A stretch of DNA of 64,000 bases from Linnemannia schmuckeri (GCA_029449235.1 JANATG010000006.1:1116001-1180000); one strand, 5' to 3'; counted from the stretch's first letter, positions 47,391 through 61,143 are shown. Notes: generated by a model not told the origin, from the sequence alone. Translations and numbers: made by a program.

Positions 47391-50155
47391 TGAACAATGA
47401 GAAGACAAAAAAAAGGCGGGACAAGTGGGAGAATAGATGCGGGTTCTGGCCTGGAAACCATTGTCAATTAGAGCGAGTTTGAAGCTCACAAAAATAAAAG
47501 GGAGTTGGACTGGATGGGATATGGATGGTATGTGGATGGTATGGATAGAAAAGAGTGGGTTCGGGGAGTACGGTACATGTGCATGCACATGGAGAAGGCA
47601 TGAAAAAGACGCCAATTTGGGACACTCTTTATCTTCATGTTCTCTTTGTGCATTGGGCATTCAACAGCTAAACAGCAGATCTCATCGACATATGTACCAT
47701 TGCAAGAAAACAAATAATAAAAACGCACAACGAAGAGCAAACCACTCCATCGCGCGTCTGTTTCTGCATCAGAACAAAAAGACCCTAAACACAGATCACA
47801 AGAAAAACAAAGGAGCACACTAAGATCCACTAGCCTATATCCCAAAGGCCCTACTCTGGTCCTCCCTTGATATTATAAAATATGGTGACACCACTTGGCA
47901 CTCTATCTACATTGCATGGGGGGAAGGAAGGGTGCGAGTGGCAAAGGGACGGAGGAGGCCCAGGTAGTAAACCGGGCTGCTTTGTAAAAGCATGTTAAGT
48001 AATAGCAACCACATCCGTTTTTTTTTTTGCTCGAGCGACCTGCTTTGCGACAAAAATAAAGATTTTGACAAGCACAAGAGCAAACGAGAGACGAGGGAAA
48101 GTGAGCATAAAGCAAATTACACGGGGGAGAAGACATGATGTGCAAGGAGGAGATAATGGCGAAGGAAGGAAGGGAAAGGAGAGCATGTGGATGTGTATGT
48201 AAAAGAAAGGAGGTCCGTCCGTCCACTGTTGTTGTTTTGTTGTTAATGCTGTTGTGTCTAGAAGGAATTATTCTTGGAGCCTACTTTGCTTTTGATTTTT
48301 GATTTTTTTTGCTGTCGTCAACGCCCAACGTCTTTTTTGTTTGTTGACTCAATTATTGTAGCTATTGTTGTTATGTTCCCTTTCTTGCTGCCTTTTGACG
48401 GTATTCGATAGACAACCCTTGTTGCTTGAATATTTACTGTATGTTGCTGGGGTGAAATGAAGACAAGGATGGGTCATGGACCTTGGCATAGCACCACTGA
48501 TGGCCAAGACGTCCATGATTCGCTGTGTTTCTTATGGCACTAACTGATCAGTTCCACAGATCGAAACAAACAAAGTTGGCTGTTGATCGCGGTTCCAAAA
48601 GAAGTAATACAGTTTCTTCTCTACATGATCCTATGTCCTCTCGTTTCAATCTTTTTTGATCCGATGCGTTATCTGGTTACCAGAACTGGTAATTGAGCCT
48701 GATCCTGGCGCATTGCTGGGGAAGGATCATGGTCTCCAGTAGAAGGATGGTTGAGAAGTACATGTCTGCGCTGTTACTGCTTTGCATTCGCACTCACCAC
48801 TGAAGGTTGGGCTTCTTGTCGGTTGAAGGATGCTAGAAGTCGAACAAATGCGAGGAAAGGAGTACTGAGTGGGAATATTCGAACTATGAAGAAAGACAGA
48901 AGGGTGCAAAAAAATGGAAAAGGGAGGAGGAAGGAAGAAATAACGTGGAGATATGAAAAGAAGAAAACAATATCGGGTGAGCTAGGTAAACAAGAGAAGA
49001 GAAGAGGGAGATGTGCCTTTGGATTGATTGCAACGAGGAGAGAGAGATGAGGAGGAAGGAAGAGGAGGGAGAAGGAGCAATACATGGTCAAACATTGAAC
49101 CTGGTCATTCTCTCATCTTGGGACAAAAAGGGGATAGAGAAAGAGAGACCGGGAAAATGCTAATGCATATCTGGCCATCCTGCAGACAGGCAGCCAAGGC
49201 AAAGGCAAACAAGGATCTTTGGATCGGAAACACCAAGCAAAGAAGATGGATACGGGTGACTTCTCGTCAAACTCCATAAGCGTTTTTTTTTATAATCCAT
49301 ATTTTCCGTTTAAGCTCCACTGCTGTTGCTTTGCTTCTTTTTTTCTAGCTTGTCTCATATAGCAGTCTGTCGATCCGTGTTTATGGGGTTGATTAAAGAG
49401 TGGGATGGATGGTAGTGAGCATGAGAGAGAGTGTGTGTGTTTGTGCTGCGAGAGGAAGAGGAAGAGGAACAGTGTTAGGCCATGCTAGTTGAATAATTCT
49501 GTACTATCAATGGTCCCTCTGTCACAGCTGTCTTTCTGGCAAATGGGTGCCGCGTTTCATCTCTTTATTATCTGTTGTTAGAAGTAGTAAACACAAAAAG
49601 AAGCCACAATCCAATAATCCTTGAGAAGAGTGAACAAAAACCATCGTTGCGGAAGGAGAAAAAGCAGCGTAGCAGCAGCAAACGGCATTTTTTTTTTTTT
49701 TTAATTCTGTTAGACGGTCTTTTGCACGACAAGTGATCATGAATGTCAAAGGACCACCTCAACAAAATAAACGACCAAGAAGAATTTAAGAGGACCGAAA
49801 ACGCCTAACTGCTCGCGTTTTCGTGATCATAACTACCCAATCGAGAACACGGCAACTAGGCTTCACCTTTTTTTTGCGCCCAACTGCCATTTCGTGATTC
49901 TACCTTCTATCCCTCCTAAGTTACGGCTATTCTGCGTACTCCTCTTTTGACACACACACATGGACCCATACACCCGCGACAAAAAGTGAAGTACATAAAA
50001 TGGCCAGCAACTGACCCTCCTCCTCTCCCCACGATGACAAGTTACTCCTCCCACTCAGTCCCTTCTCAACTTCCGCTCTTAGACCCGTCTTGTTTATCAA
50101 ACCATCAAATACCCTTGAAAAGACTTAAAAATAACAAAACGGGGCTTACAATCGC

Positions 50156-53100
50156 ATGAAGCATCCAAAGGCAAACAAAATCAGCATCACAATCACCCCT
50201 TCGTCTCGACCTTCCACCATGGACGATGCCAGCAGTCCATGCAGCGGAATCACGGACAACAACTACAGCCGTCGCCAACAACAGCACTCTTCAGAAATCA
50301 CTGCCACTTCTCCACCACCGCAACAATACACGTTTGAGAGCTCCCCAGCATCATCGTCCACCTCTTCCTTTGGCGGCGATTATATACGCTCTACTTTCGA
50401 AGACCAAACTACCGAAGCAGCGGGTCGTCATGTCCAGGGACTCCCCGCCTCTGCACTGGCAACTGTCGACGCCTTCTTGAACCGTACTCCTCCTCGTCGT
50501 GAAGACATTGGCAAGTTTGATATGATGGATAGTGATGAGACAGATGAGGATGAGCACAATGAAATTGACCACCATCATCAACAAAAAAGGATTGAGGGTG
50601 GCGGTCGTGGAGGTGTGACACGAGACTATTCCTTGGAACAAGAGCCCAAGGTCCCAAAGGTCCAATCTCAGCGCCACATCCGATTGGCCCATCCCCCCTT
50701 AATGACTACTATCGCCCCCAACAAGGGCTCTTCTCGTGCATCCAAGATGACTCCCTACAAACCCAGCAGCACCAACAATGACTCTAACAGAGCGACACGA
50801 CAGCGCTCTGTTAGTCCATGTCGAGGAGGGTCGAGACCGGAGGATAGTGGAGAGACTGAAGTTGATCGCAGTAGTACTAACGGCAGTCACAGTCAGAACG
50901 GAGGGCATTTCTACAACTTTGAACATAATCTTGTTCACCCTCAACAGCAGCAGCATCAACCGTCAGGTTACAATAATCCACACCAGAACCAAAGCCAGTA
51001 TCAGCATCAGAACGAGAAGCAGGACCAGCTTTTAGAGATGTACCGTACAAAGTCCTTCATGAGCGAACTCTCATTCGAGCGCAATGGTGGCGGTGGTGGT
51101 GTTTATGGTGACGAAGCAGGAGGGGCAGAGAAGCGAAGCGAATACTTTGCAGCCATGAACTTCCAGCAAGACCCCGAGATGGAGAGACAAATTGTCCGCA
51201 AGTTGGATCGGCATCTGTTGCCGCTTTTGGGAATCTTGTACCTGTTTTCCTACTTGGATCGGGTCAACATTGGAAACGCTCGATTGTTTGGACTCGAGGA
51301 GGCCGTCCACCTCTCCAATGGTCAATATAACATGTAAGTTCCTGCTCGCTATCTTGTGTTAGTGTTTGAGAAAATGATGCTATCTTATTTTCACTCACTG
51401 ATGGAGTATTCGCCCTCTTGACAAAAATAGCGCGCTGGCGTCGTTCTTTTTGGCTTACTGCTTGTTTGAGTTACCTTCGAACTGGATGCTTGTCCGTCTT
51501 GGACCCCGTACCTGGATCCCTCTACTGATGTTCCTCTGGTAGCCATCCACACCTCCTTTTCCTCTTTCTATTTTCCATGCCTCAGCAGTTCAACACCGCA
51601 GTCCTAACATCATTTTTCATGCCGAACGCGCAACATTTTCTACTGATATTAGGGGCGGAGTCAGTTTGGCATTAGCATGGGTCACAAACTTTACAGGTCT
51701 GGTCATTGCTCGATTTGCTCTCGGTACTGCCGAAGGTAAACATACAAAGACGCTTCTGTCCTTTTTTCATATGGTTGGCCGCACTATAATTTCTCGTCTA
51801 CTGCGTTTGCCGTTACTCCTCCTCTTCCTCTCATGCTCTTTTTCCCTACCATCCTGATTATCGTTACAAATCAAAGGCATGACCTGACAAACGCTTCCTA
51901 ACCGTAATACGTTTTCTTCACTACTAGCCGGATTCGTGCCAGGAGTCTTATTCTACCTAACACTCTTCTATAAGCGTTCAGAACACTCCTTTCGCATGGC
52001 AATTTTCCTCTGCTTTAACATCCTCGCCGGTGCCTTTGGAGGTCTCCTCGCCGCAGGGATCTCGCAACTCGCCGGGAAATGGAACCTCCAAGGCTGGCAA
52101 TGGATCTTTATCCTGGAAGCTATCCCCACTCTCCTGCTCGCCACCTTGACCTGGTTCATCATGACCCCTTCTCCAATGCAGGCAAAGTTCTTGACGGAGG
52201 AAGAGCGGATCTATGCGACGAACCGGATTATTATCGATACTGACGTGATTCCGACGGCAAGTGCATCATGGAGACAGACGCGGTCGGCGTTGACAGATGT
52301 GAGAGTCTATTTGATCTGTTTGGGATCCATGCTGTTGCATCTCCCCAGTGCCGGCGTCGTCATGTTCTTACCCTCCCTCATCGCCGACATGGGCTTCAAA
52401 GCGTACGCTCCTCTCGATTTCTTTATGGTTGGGTTGTGGTGTTACACACACGACATATCCTTTATTTCCAAGGCCCTAACTTTACTTTTTTACTCCATGC
52501 CGATTGGGATTTAGAACGACGGCACAGCTGTTGACGGTGCCTCCGTACATGGTCGCAGCCTGCGTCTCACTCTTGGTCCCCTGGTGGTCTGACCGCCTAG
52601 GTATCCGCGGCTACTTTGCCATCTTCATCCCCATTGTCTCCGTCACAGGATTCTTCCTCCTCGCCTTTGCTCCCTGGACCTGGCGTAAGTTGTTCCGATA
52701 CTAGTATCTTTTTTAGGTTTTCGTGATTTATTGTTTATAGCAGAATACTTGCGCTTACACGCCTTAGTACAATTCACTCCCCGCCCCCTTCTGTGTATTA
52801 GTACGCTATTTAGCAGTAACATTCGCACTATGTGGAATGGTGCCCACATCTTCCATCTTGACATCCTGGTTGACAAACAACTGCATCGGTCACGCAAAGC
52901 GAGCAACCGCCCTCGCCATGATGATCTCTGCAGGAAGTCTGGCCGGCATGGCTGGCACTCAAGTCTATCGCCTTGACGACGCCCCTCGCTACCGTATGTT
53001 TCTTTCCTCAGATACAAAAAATTGCTCCGCTCTCGTTTTTTTCCACGAATCAATCTATTAACAGCTCTTCTGTTCCTCAATAATTCTTTGCATTACTTAG

Positions 53101-53297
53101 AACAGGGACACATTGTGATGGCAATCTCAATCTGCTGCTTCATTTTAAACGCCTTCGTCCTCAGAACAATCCTCTCACGCGAGAATCATCGCCGTGATAA
53201 CAACCAAACAAAAGGACTTCGTTTGATTCAATTCATGTCCGAAGGACACCTTAACGACCTCGGGGACATGCATCCCAACTTCAGATACACCTTGTGA
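50156..53297 (+). CDS. MFS transporter, anion:cation symporter (allantoate/nicotinate permease) family
   Basis: A plasma-membrane permease for a small organic anion or vitamin; the substrate cannot be named. Seven exons join in phase: 50156-51333, 51431-51538, 51653-51735, 51928-52402, 52515-52684, 52802-52993 and 53101-53297. The family core begins VRKLDRHLLPLLGILYLFSY, then LDRVNIGNARLFGLEE, the usual start of ACS/Dal5-type carriers. Later parts include FELPSNWMLVRLGPRTWIP, LVIARFALGTAEAGFVPG, GWQWIFILEAIPT and WLTNNCIGHAKRATALAMM. Twelve membrane segments are expected. The protein is unusual in having about 330 hydrophilic residues before the first membrane segment, rich in Ser, Gln, His and Asn. 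The first ATG is at 50156, with MDDASS at 50219 an alternative. All exons are open. Confidence 0.9.
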
Positions 53298-53642
53298 ACT
53301 AAATATTCGTAAAGGTAATCATTCAACCAATAAACATATATTTTCCACGAGACATTGGTTTCTGAGAAAAAAGCAATTCCATTAGCAGAGGCGAGGGTAT
53401 ACACAATGGGAAAAAGTAAGCAAACAAGGAAGCAAATGAAGGAACGAAAACAAGCAGAATGAAGAAAAGCAGATATCTAAGATACAGGTTGATGAAAAGA
53501 GCTGGATAATAAATGACAGTAGAAAGAAAATGAAAGAAACGAAAAGCAATGAAGCAGCAGTAGATCTAAGTGTAACGGCTGATGTGTATGTGTGCCTGAT
53601 AATGTTGAAATGGGTAATAGTTCTTGAGTGTGGTATGTTTTT
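53298..53642. other. Convergent 3' region, MFS / RING-RRM gene
   Basis: Short AT-rich 3' flanks of two convergent genes. Only the AATAAA noted separately was seen. Confidence 0.4.
53329..53334 (+). terminator. AATAAA polyadenylation signal of the MFS gene
   Basis: AATAAA 32 nt after the stop codon at 53297. Confidence 0.45.
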
Positions 53643-56600
53643 TTACAGGGTTTCACCTCCCTCACGGCGTTGCTGTTTGTGTCCGAGACCCAGGCTGCCA
53701 ATGCTTCCCGAGCTTTGACCAGCTGCGGAGGCGGTGCCGCTCAGCAACATGCTCGAGGCAGACATGGGCATCTGGTTGGCCGATCCTGACTTGGTCAAAC
53801 GAGGTGTCGACTGGGTTATTGTCTTGATCGCATTCAGGATCGACTCACTCGTGGACTTTTCTCCGGTCACCGGAGGAGAAGCCGACACAGGGGATATACT
53901 GAACGGCGTTGCCACCAAGGATGGAACCGAAGAGGCCGCCGTCGAAGAGCTGGTCGTCTCACTCATTCCTCGAGGAATCGCCAATTTAGGCAAGCTTCCG
54001 CCGCGATGATGTCGTCCGCTGGCGATCAATGCAGTGGTAGAGTGCGCTTCAAATCCAGGTCCATCTCCCTCGAATGGCTCGCCTGTGCTCTTGAGAAAGG
54101 CACTGCGGAAAGGTAAGACAGTAGATTCGGCCGCAGCTGTGAGCGTGAGCGAGGGAAACGTATAAGGAATGGTATCGACGGGCACGAGCCGGGTGTCGGG
54201 CGAAGCAAAGGATGAGATGCCAGAAATACTGAGAGATCGGCCTGAGTTGTGTCGGTAATGCGATCTCAACGACTTCCAAGCATTCGAACTCGAATGTACC
54301 ATCAGAGAGCCAAGGCTGGTAGGAGATGATGGCGAGCCAGATTCGTTCGAGCCCAATGCTAAGTTGCCGCACGGGTTCTGGAAAGCTTGAGCAGACGCCT
54401 TAGGGGTCGCATCACTACCAGCAGTCTGGACAACAGCTGCAGCGTAGGATGGCGTGAGCGTCAGGCCACAACCTCCGGACTTGAGTGAGGTGTTCGAAGA
54501 AGGAGCCGCAGGGGTCGCTGTAGGAGTGCTCTCATTCGATGTTGAATCGGTTGGTCCTGCGGCTTTAGCGGATGGCACAACAACAGCTGCCCACGTTGTG
54601 ACAGGCATGCTGGGTTTATTCTCTTTCTGCTCGACCGCAGGTGAGACGCAACCCATCAAGCTTGCTGCCTTGGGATGCTCACTGAGAACGTCACCGGAAG
54701 CCAGCGCACCCGAGCTGATAGGAGACTCGGAGATGGCCAGACATTCGATGGCATCTTCGATGGACTTGACCTCAGTTGACTCCTCGTCTTTGGCAAGAGA
54801 TGTATCAGGATCAGATGAAGTCGCCGAGTCGTTCTGGGCATCCTCTGTAGCAATAGAGGGCTCATCAAGAGAGTCCAGGTGAGTCAGCGCAGGTTCAACC
54901 GGTGCGGGCGGGGCCATCCAACCGACAATGTCCTCAGGACAGGTCACACCAGCTACGACCAAGACCATGTTCTTCTGTCTTTCTGTGAAAGCGGGTGTTA
55001 AAACGGCGCAACGGACCATGCGGGCCAAGAGCGTGGGATGGATGGTGTTGTATTCCTTGCTGAGATGCATCCTTAGGGACTCGATCGACAATTTGAGAAG
55101 CTCAAAGATATGGTCCCGATGCAAAGGGAGCACCCGGTGTGCCTGATGCCAAGGGTATTTTGCCAGGATCGAGAGAATGTTTTCGAACGGTCTCTCCGCA
55201 CATTTACGAGAAAAGTGCAGCTAAATTATATGAGCATGACATAGGAAAGAGTCAGCATGAGGGTACTTAAGCCAGATGAGCATATGAATAAGAAATAATT
55301 AGACAACTCGTTATGATACATGCCTTGTAGTTGCGACAGATTACAAGGAGTGCATTGATTTCGTCGCGCGTCACAAATGGAGGTGTTGGTTGCGCCTGCT
55401 TTGCAGAGTCCAAGTGCCATGGTGCAACATTCTGGCCGTCCTTGTCGCCCTCTTCATCAGTGCTTTGGATAGAGATACGCTCTCCAGGAATCCAAGGCTC
55501 TCCGTTCACAAAGTCGCCAGTCCACTTAGGAAATACTGAACGAAGAAGCTCATCCTGACTCGACAGCTCAACCGAGACTTGCCTTCCCTTCAGCACTCTC
55601 TGGTTTCGGGCCTGCGCCACCATTCCTGCCTGTCGAGTCGTCAGTGCCAACTCAATGAATGCAGAGTTGAAGGTCTTTCCTGACGTTCTGTCCATGAGAA
55701 TATGGACGTTTTGGACGAGCAGATGCTCGGGAGGATAAGGAAATCCGGCAAAGAATCCAAGCATGTCTTGCAGCGATACATCCCATGGAATCTGTCACAC
55801 GTAGAATACCAAGTAAGAGTTAGCAATGTGAATGATGGACGCGCTGGTAAACAAACGCAGAAAATAAATGAAAAGAGAGTTACATTTGTAACGCGAACAA
55901 CCGCCCATTGGATAGCTTCAGTCCTTGGCCTGGTAGGCGGAACGACCGGTGGCAAGTCTGGCAAGATGGGGAAGGAAAGTGCTACCGATGGTGCGTTTGG
56001 GGCTCCTCCAGGGTTTGCAAGATTGTTCATAGAATGTCCGTAGAACTGGTATCCTTGAGGCGCGTTGCCGATCGTTGGGGGCAGCAAAGTGTGTTGCTGA
56101 CTGCCGCGACACTGTGGCAAGTATTGCGGAGGCATCGAGGGCTGCTGCTGGTAAGCATACTCCTGTGAAGTATAGTCAGCGATCCCAGAAACTGCCTCAC
56201 GCCATGCTCCTGTTGGCGGACTGATCATCCCAGGACGTCCCATGGCAGCCATATTGCCACTGTCGTGATATTGCTGCACCATCGACATGCCTGCAGGCTG
56301 AAAATTGGGCGCGTACTGGTTCAGACCTTGCTTGTGCAAGTGCTGTTGCTTCGGAGCATTTTGACCACCATGTGTAGATGCCTGAAGTGAGAAAAATCCT
56401 GGCGGGGGTTTCTGGTATGCAGCGTTGCCAACATTCTGGATAAAATGGTCTGTTGGTCCAGTTGCACTAGCATAGTTCCCGGGGTTGGCAGTGGGACCGG
56501 AAAACGATGAGTTGCCAGAGGTAGTAGTTGGCGCATTGTCGAATTGAATAGAGGACGTCCGGAGCAGTGCTGTGGCATGAGCAGCACCGTAGATGGGGAA

Positions 56601-59439
56601 TGTTTGGTGATACTGGCGGTTCAGTGGATATCCGTCGCCCATGTCATCTGAGTTCGTATTGTCGTAAGGGCCTCGAGACATGAATGTCTGTTTCTGCCGC
56701 TGAGGTCGTTGTTGATGCGCCTGTTGGGGGCCTTGTTGGCCTGAGTACGTCTGCTGAGGCATGTGAGGGAACGAATGCTGCCGATTCTGTTTATTCCCAT
56801 CCGTGCCTGGCATAGATGGCTTTCCTGACGACAATGATTGTTGGGCTGGAGTAACTCCGTGGGTGCAGAATGGACACGGAGGACTGGTGTTCTGGAAGAG
56901 TCGAAGAGAGCGATGCTTCTCGTGGCGATGGCAAACATTACACACCCTATTGTTAGCGCAGCAAAACAATAAACGATGTGTTAATTTATGAACTGTTTAT
57001 ATGCCAAATCATGTCATAACAACCAGCATCTGTGGCATACCTGTGCCCGCATGATCCAAGTGGAACTATCGCCAATTGCACTCCACACAATCCACACATT
57101 TCCGTAGTGGCGCTATCGTTGAGTTGAGGGTTGGATCCTGACTCAGAAGGGATGGTTGTTTCAAAGTGAGGGTGCAATGCTGGCTGAGTCGAGCTCAAGT
57201 GATGGCCGGGGGCTCTGGTGTCTGCTTTCGTCACTCCTGACTCGTGACTTTCTACAGGCGATAATGGATGGGGCTCATATGACACGGATTCTGAACGCAT
57301 TCCTGGGGTGCGACTACCAGTGAACGATCCTGACATTGTGTATCCGCCAGAGAGACCATTGTTTATTGGACTGACAAATTGGCCGGAAAGGGGAGGCGGA
57401 ATGGACGATCCAGGTGGCGCATGGAGCGAGTCTGATTGATGACAGATGGACGTCATGGTTAAGTAGTCCAAGTTGCTTGCTGACAAATCATGGAGTATTG
57501 ACTCAGACTTGCGTCGTTGACTCTGAATGTCCAGTCCAGCGCTCGCTCCGTTAGTGTCCAGCTTGTCAATCTTTTCAGCCCATGGATCGTATCCAGGAAC
57601 AAATCCGCCATGCTGAATGTTGTTGCTCTGATTGGAGGTGCTTGAAAACGACGACATTGTTGACGAGGCTGTCAAAGAGTTATCCTCGGGAATGCTGGCG
57701 TCCGAGAAAGTTGTACTGCTAGTGCTGGCGCTAAAGGGATGGGTCGATTTGTCCTGTGCCTGGTCCGGCTCCTTGAAGGTCAGTTCATCCATGCTCTGCT
57801 TTCTCGCGTGGGAGATTGCTGGCGGTTGAATAGGATTTGGGAGGATGCGACTGTTACGCCGACTGGATGTCAAAGAGGACGGGAGTTGTTGGTGTTGCCT
57901 CTGTGAGAACGTCTGGAGCGTCAAATTCTGATCCGAGCCGCTTTCGGTAAGAAAGGAGAGGTCATTATGGATTGTAGCAAGCGATCCTGAACCTGAAAGT
58001 TCCTTGTCCCAGTCGGTATTTAGTGCCGAATCCTCCTCGGCTTGGCCCTTGACGTTCGATGCAGGAACTGGGAAGGAAAGGGTATCGTATCCCATTTGAA
58101 GTGAGCTCGAAGGTTTATGCAGTAATGCTTGGTCAGGCTACCGACATACAGACGAACAAAGGGAAAACGACGGGACATTTCGCCGCGGAGGTTGCGGTAT
58201 GTTAGCTCATTGATATGCGACAACGGGAGTAGTAAAAAGGGAGAGATTGAGGAGTGGTCGAGAGAGAGTGGGGGTGAGAGGTGGGTGTTCATATAATCAC
58301 AGAAAAAGGGGATGGAGTCGGTTGTTGTCCAATAGGGGGTGAGCAATTTTGAAAGTCCTGAGTGTTTTAAGTTGTCTAGACTACAGCGACATATGCCAGC
58401 CATAACGAGAAAAAACGTAAAAAGTACACGGCGGGAAAGTGGAAAGTCCAAATGACAACCACGGATGCATGTCAATTTGAGTAACAGAAACTACTGGGAG
58501 TGGGGCGTGAAAGAACGAATCGAGCTGAAAGCGTGCATGAAGGGGAAAAATGGATGCACAGAAAAATGACACTTGCTCACGCAAAAAGGGATGGCCTTTT
58601 TTTCTCCTTCCCTTGTTCTCCTTACATGGCGATGGATTTCTTTCACGCAATGCGAGATTTTAGGAAAATGTATGTATAGAAGAGCAAACAGAGTCATTGT
58701 GTGTAGGTCACTCCCGTTGAAGTTCCCGCGCTGTAAAAAAGAACGACCACCGTTTGATAACAGATGACATTGTGTGGAAGATCAAGAGGAGGCACGAGAG
58801 GCTTTTGTGTTTGTGTTCATGTGCGAGTGGCGTGTACTGAACCCAGAACGTGGGTGGAGACATGATAGGAAGACAAGGGAAGGGCAAACAAAGTAAGTGC
58901 AAATGGTAACATACCTGATCCCATACCCCGCCATAGAAGGAGAGCTGTGACATGGACGCTCTTCTTCCAAAGCTGTCAATCATGCTGCTTGTTACTCCGC
59001 TGACAGGGTGCTGTTGTTGGCTGAAGGCATGGGGATGCAGTCTATTAGAGCTCCGCTGTTTGTTGCCAACAAGGTTGGTGCTGGCCAAGTCGATTTCTTG
59101 CTTGTCCGAGAGAGACGTGTATGAGGACTCGCTCGAGTGACTGCTCCAAGCTAGGGCCATGCTGTCGTGTTTGTTGGACAGATCAGAGCCCGCCGCTGCC
59201 CTGTGTGTGGCGATCTGGTCAACGCACAGAAACTGGTCAAAGGCTCCCTGGGTGTTCCACGCCGAGTAGTCGACCGTATGCCGTCTCTGGTCCAGGAGGT
59301 GTTGTGGAGGACGTCGTTGTGCTGACAGAGTTGTCTCTGGTAAGGTTGGGGATGACCCTGGTGCCGAAGACAAGGGTCGCGATTGGGACTCAAAGGTCCT
59401 CAGGGAACCCGCCTCGTTCAGGTATTCGCGGGTATTCAT
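53643..59439 (-). CDS. RING-finger plus RRM protein
   Basis: A large mostly disordered protein of about 1,450 residues carrying two folded parts. Exon 1 (58915-59439, MNTREYLNEAGSL) is Ser/Gln-rich and joins in phase across a 777-base intron to an exon starting at 58137. The RING-like zinc finger spans the junction 57041/56946: CGLCGVQLAIVPLGSCGH, then RVCNVCHRHEKH, then SPPCPFC. A Gln/Pro/Gly-rich linker follows. The RNA-binding fold comes next: AVVRVTNIPWDVSLQDMLGF, then VHILMDRTSGKTFNSAFIEL and LKGRQVSVELSS, like quasi-RRMs of hnRNP F/H. A helical piece, LHFSRKCAERPFENILSIL, follows, then a Ser-rich tail to 53643. The intron before LHFSRK uses a GC donor (AAG|GCATGT). It may be an RNA-binding ubiquitin ligase, but the finger could equally be only a protein-binding module. 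Confidence 0.82.
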
Positions 59440-60920
59440 TAGGCTACTCTTACTCTACGTAGAATATGTTATGGTTGTAGAGTCAGACGAGCCGCTGTTG
59501 CACTGTGGTTAGTGTGTCTGATTGAAGAGTAAGGTCGGTTGTGCGGTGTTGATCGGTGTCTGCCTGTGGCTGTCAATCTCCCGCTTCACGATTTTGACAC
59601 CGCTGGTTTTTGAGACGAGAAGAAAGGTTGGTGGCAGATGGTAAGAGAAGTGGACGAACGGAGAGATAGTTGGGTGTGTGAGTGTTTTTGAACAGCGAGG
59701 AGAATGTTGCTGTTCAATCGACTAAAGGAGAAAGCGAAGAAGGAAGAGAAAAGAATGAAGAAGGTAAGGAAAGAAAACGAAGAAGAGAAACGAATCAAAG
59801 TTGAGTTTATGTTAAAAAAAGGGAAGGGTGTGTGCGTGACCCAGGACAATGGGCAAGGATGAAAGGATGAAGGCGTGCGTGGGAGGCGGAGAGAAGATAA
59901 GTGAAAGCGAGAAAGGAAAGAACAAAGAAGTAGCGGTGGAGGAAGAAGTTGTAGGAGAGGAGAGCAGAGAGGAGGAAGAAGCTGAAAGGAGAGGAAAGGG
60001 AAGAGGAGAGGAAAGGGAAGAGGAGAGGGAAAACAAAAGGGAAAAGGAGACTTGAAAGGAGAGAGAGTGTGTGTGCGTGAGTGGAAAAGGAATAAAGGAA
60101 AAGGAAAAACAGTAAAGAAGAGAGAAGGACTGCGAAAAATGCTGAGATAATAAATGGGATGGGGTGCGTGGGTGTGCGTAGGGTGGCAAACATGCTACAA
60201 CAACGACGACACTAAAAAGAAGTCAAAATCAAAAATCGACAAACACACACATCACATACACACATTCAACAAGATGCAAGTGGGTGAGATGAGAAAGGAA
60301 AGGACTGGAAAAGAGAGACACGGAGGCTCAGGAGCAAGTCAACGTGATATTATGGTGTTTCTGTGTTCTCTAGGGTAAAGTGTGTGTGTATAAGGTTGTA
60401 CGTGTAAATGTACGTATGCATTTACGCGTGGGTGGATCAAATGCGAGGTATGAAAACGAGCAAGCAACGAGGCAAACGAGGAAGGACAAAGGGAGAACAA
60501 AGTACATACCCGTCAAGGGTTCAGCGAAGGATTTCAGTAAAATAGTGAGGAGAGAGAGGAGAGAGAGGAGGGGGAGGAAAGAGAGGAGAGAGAGGAGAGA
60601 GGGGCGAGAGAGGAGGAGAGAGTGTGTGAGGAAAGGAGAGAGAGGAAGAAGAGTGTGAGCTACTTTTTTTGGTCAAGTGTGTGCGTGTATGTATGAGAAA
60701 TGTATGTGTGAATGAGCGCGTGTATGTTTGTGTAAGAGAGAGAGAGGGAGGGGGAAGAGAAATGGAAATGAAAAGAGAGGGAGAGTGGAGGGGGTGGAGG
60801 GAAGAGAAGAGAGAGTGGGCGGGATAGTGGAAGAGAGGAAGAAGAATACAAAAAAAAAAGGGAAAAGGAGAGAAGACAAAGAAGGAAGAAGGGAGGAGAG
60901 AGAGGAAGAGCAAAATATTG

Positions 60921-60952
60921 GACAATCAGACAATCAGACAATCAGACAATCG
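60921..60952. repeat. 8-base tandem repeat GACAATCA
   Basis: Four copies in a row, the last with one change. There are no spacers, so this is not a CRISPR array. Confidence 0.8.
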
Positions 60953-61105
60953 GACACGCACACTCACACATTCATTCAAGCAACCGACAAAAAAAAGAGA
61001 GAGAAATGGTGATGTTCTCAAAACGAGATCGACTTCTCTGCCCTTTTCCTCCCCTTTTGTCCATCGCTCATTCCTTCTTGCTCCTTGTTGTGTTCATAGA
61101 ACGTC

Positions 61106-61108
<3 letters not shown>

Positions 61109-61140
<32 letters not shown>
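61109..61140. repeat. 32-base A run
   Basis: Uninterrupted A run in intergenic DNA. Confidence 0.9.

Positions 61141-61143
<3 letters not shown>

Larger units (their letters stand above)
45783..50155. other. Gene-empty 4.4 kb divergent region
   Basis: Upstream DNA of the G-gamma gene (minus) and the MFS gene (plus). Purine-rich on the plus strand for long stretches (46440-46800, 47270-47400, 48880-49130), with simple repeats and A/T runs. Open frames are low in complexity, and no gene is supported. Confidence 0.5.

Noticed and set aside
59800..60940. Long frames on both strands in the GA-rich stretch
   Set aside because: All are Glu/Arg/Lys or Ser/Leu/Phe repeats that follow the purine bias, with no start context or splice partners.
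60921..60952. Short direct repeats as a CRISPR array
   Set aside because: Units are 8 bases with no spacers, in a eukaryotic genome.
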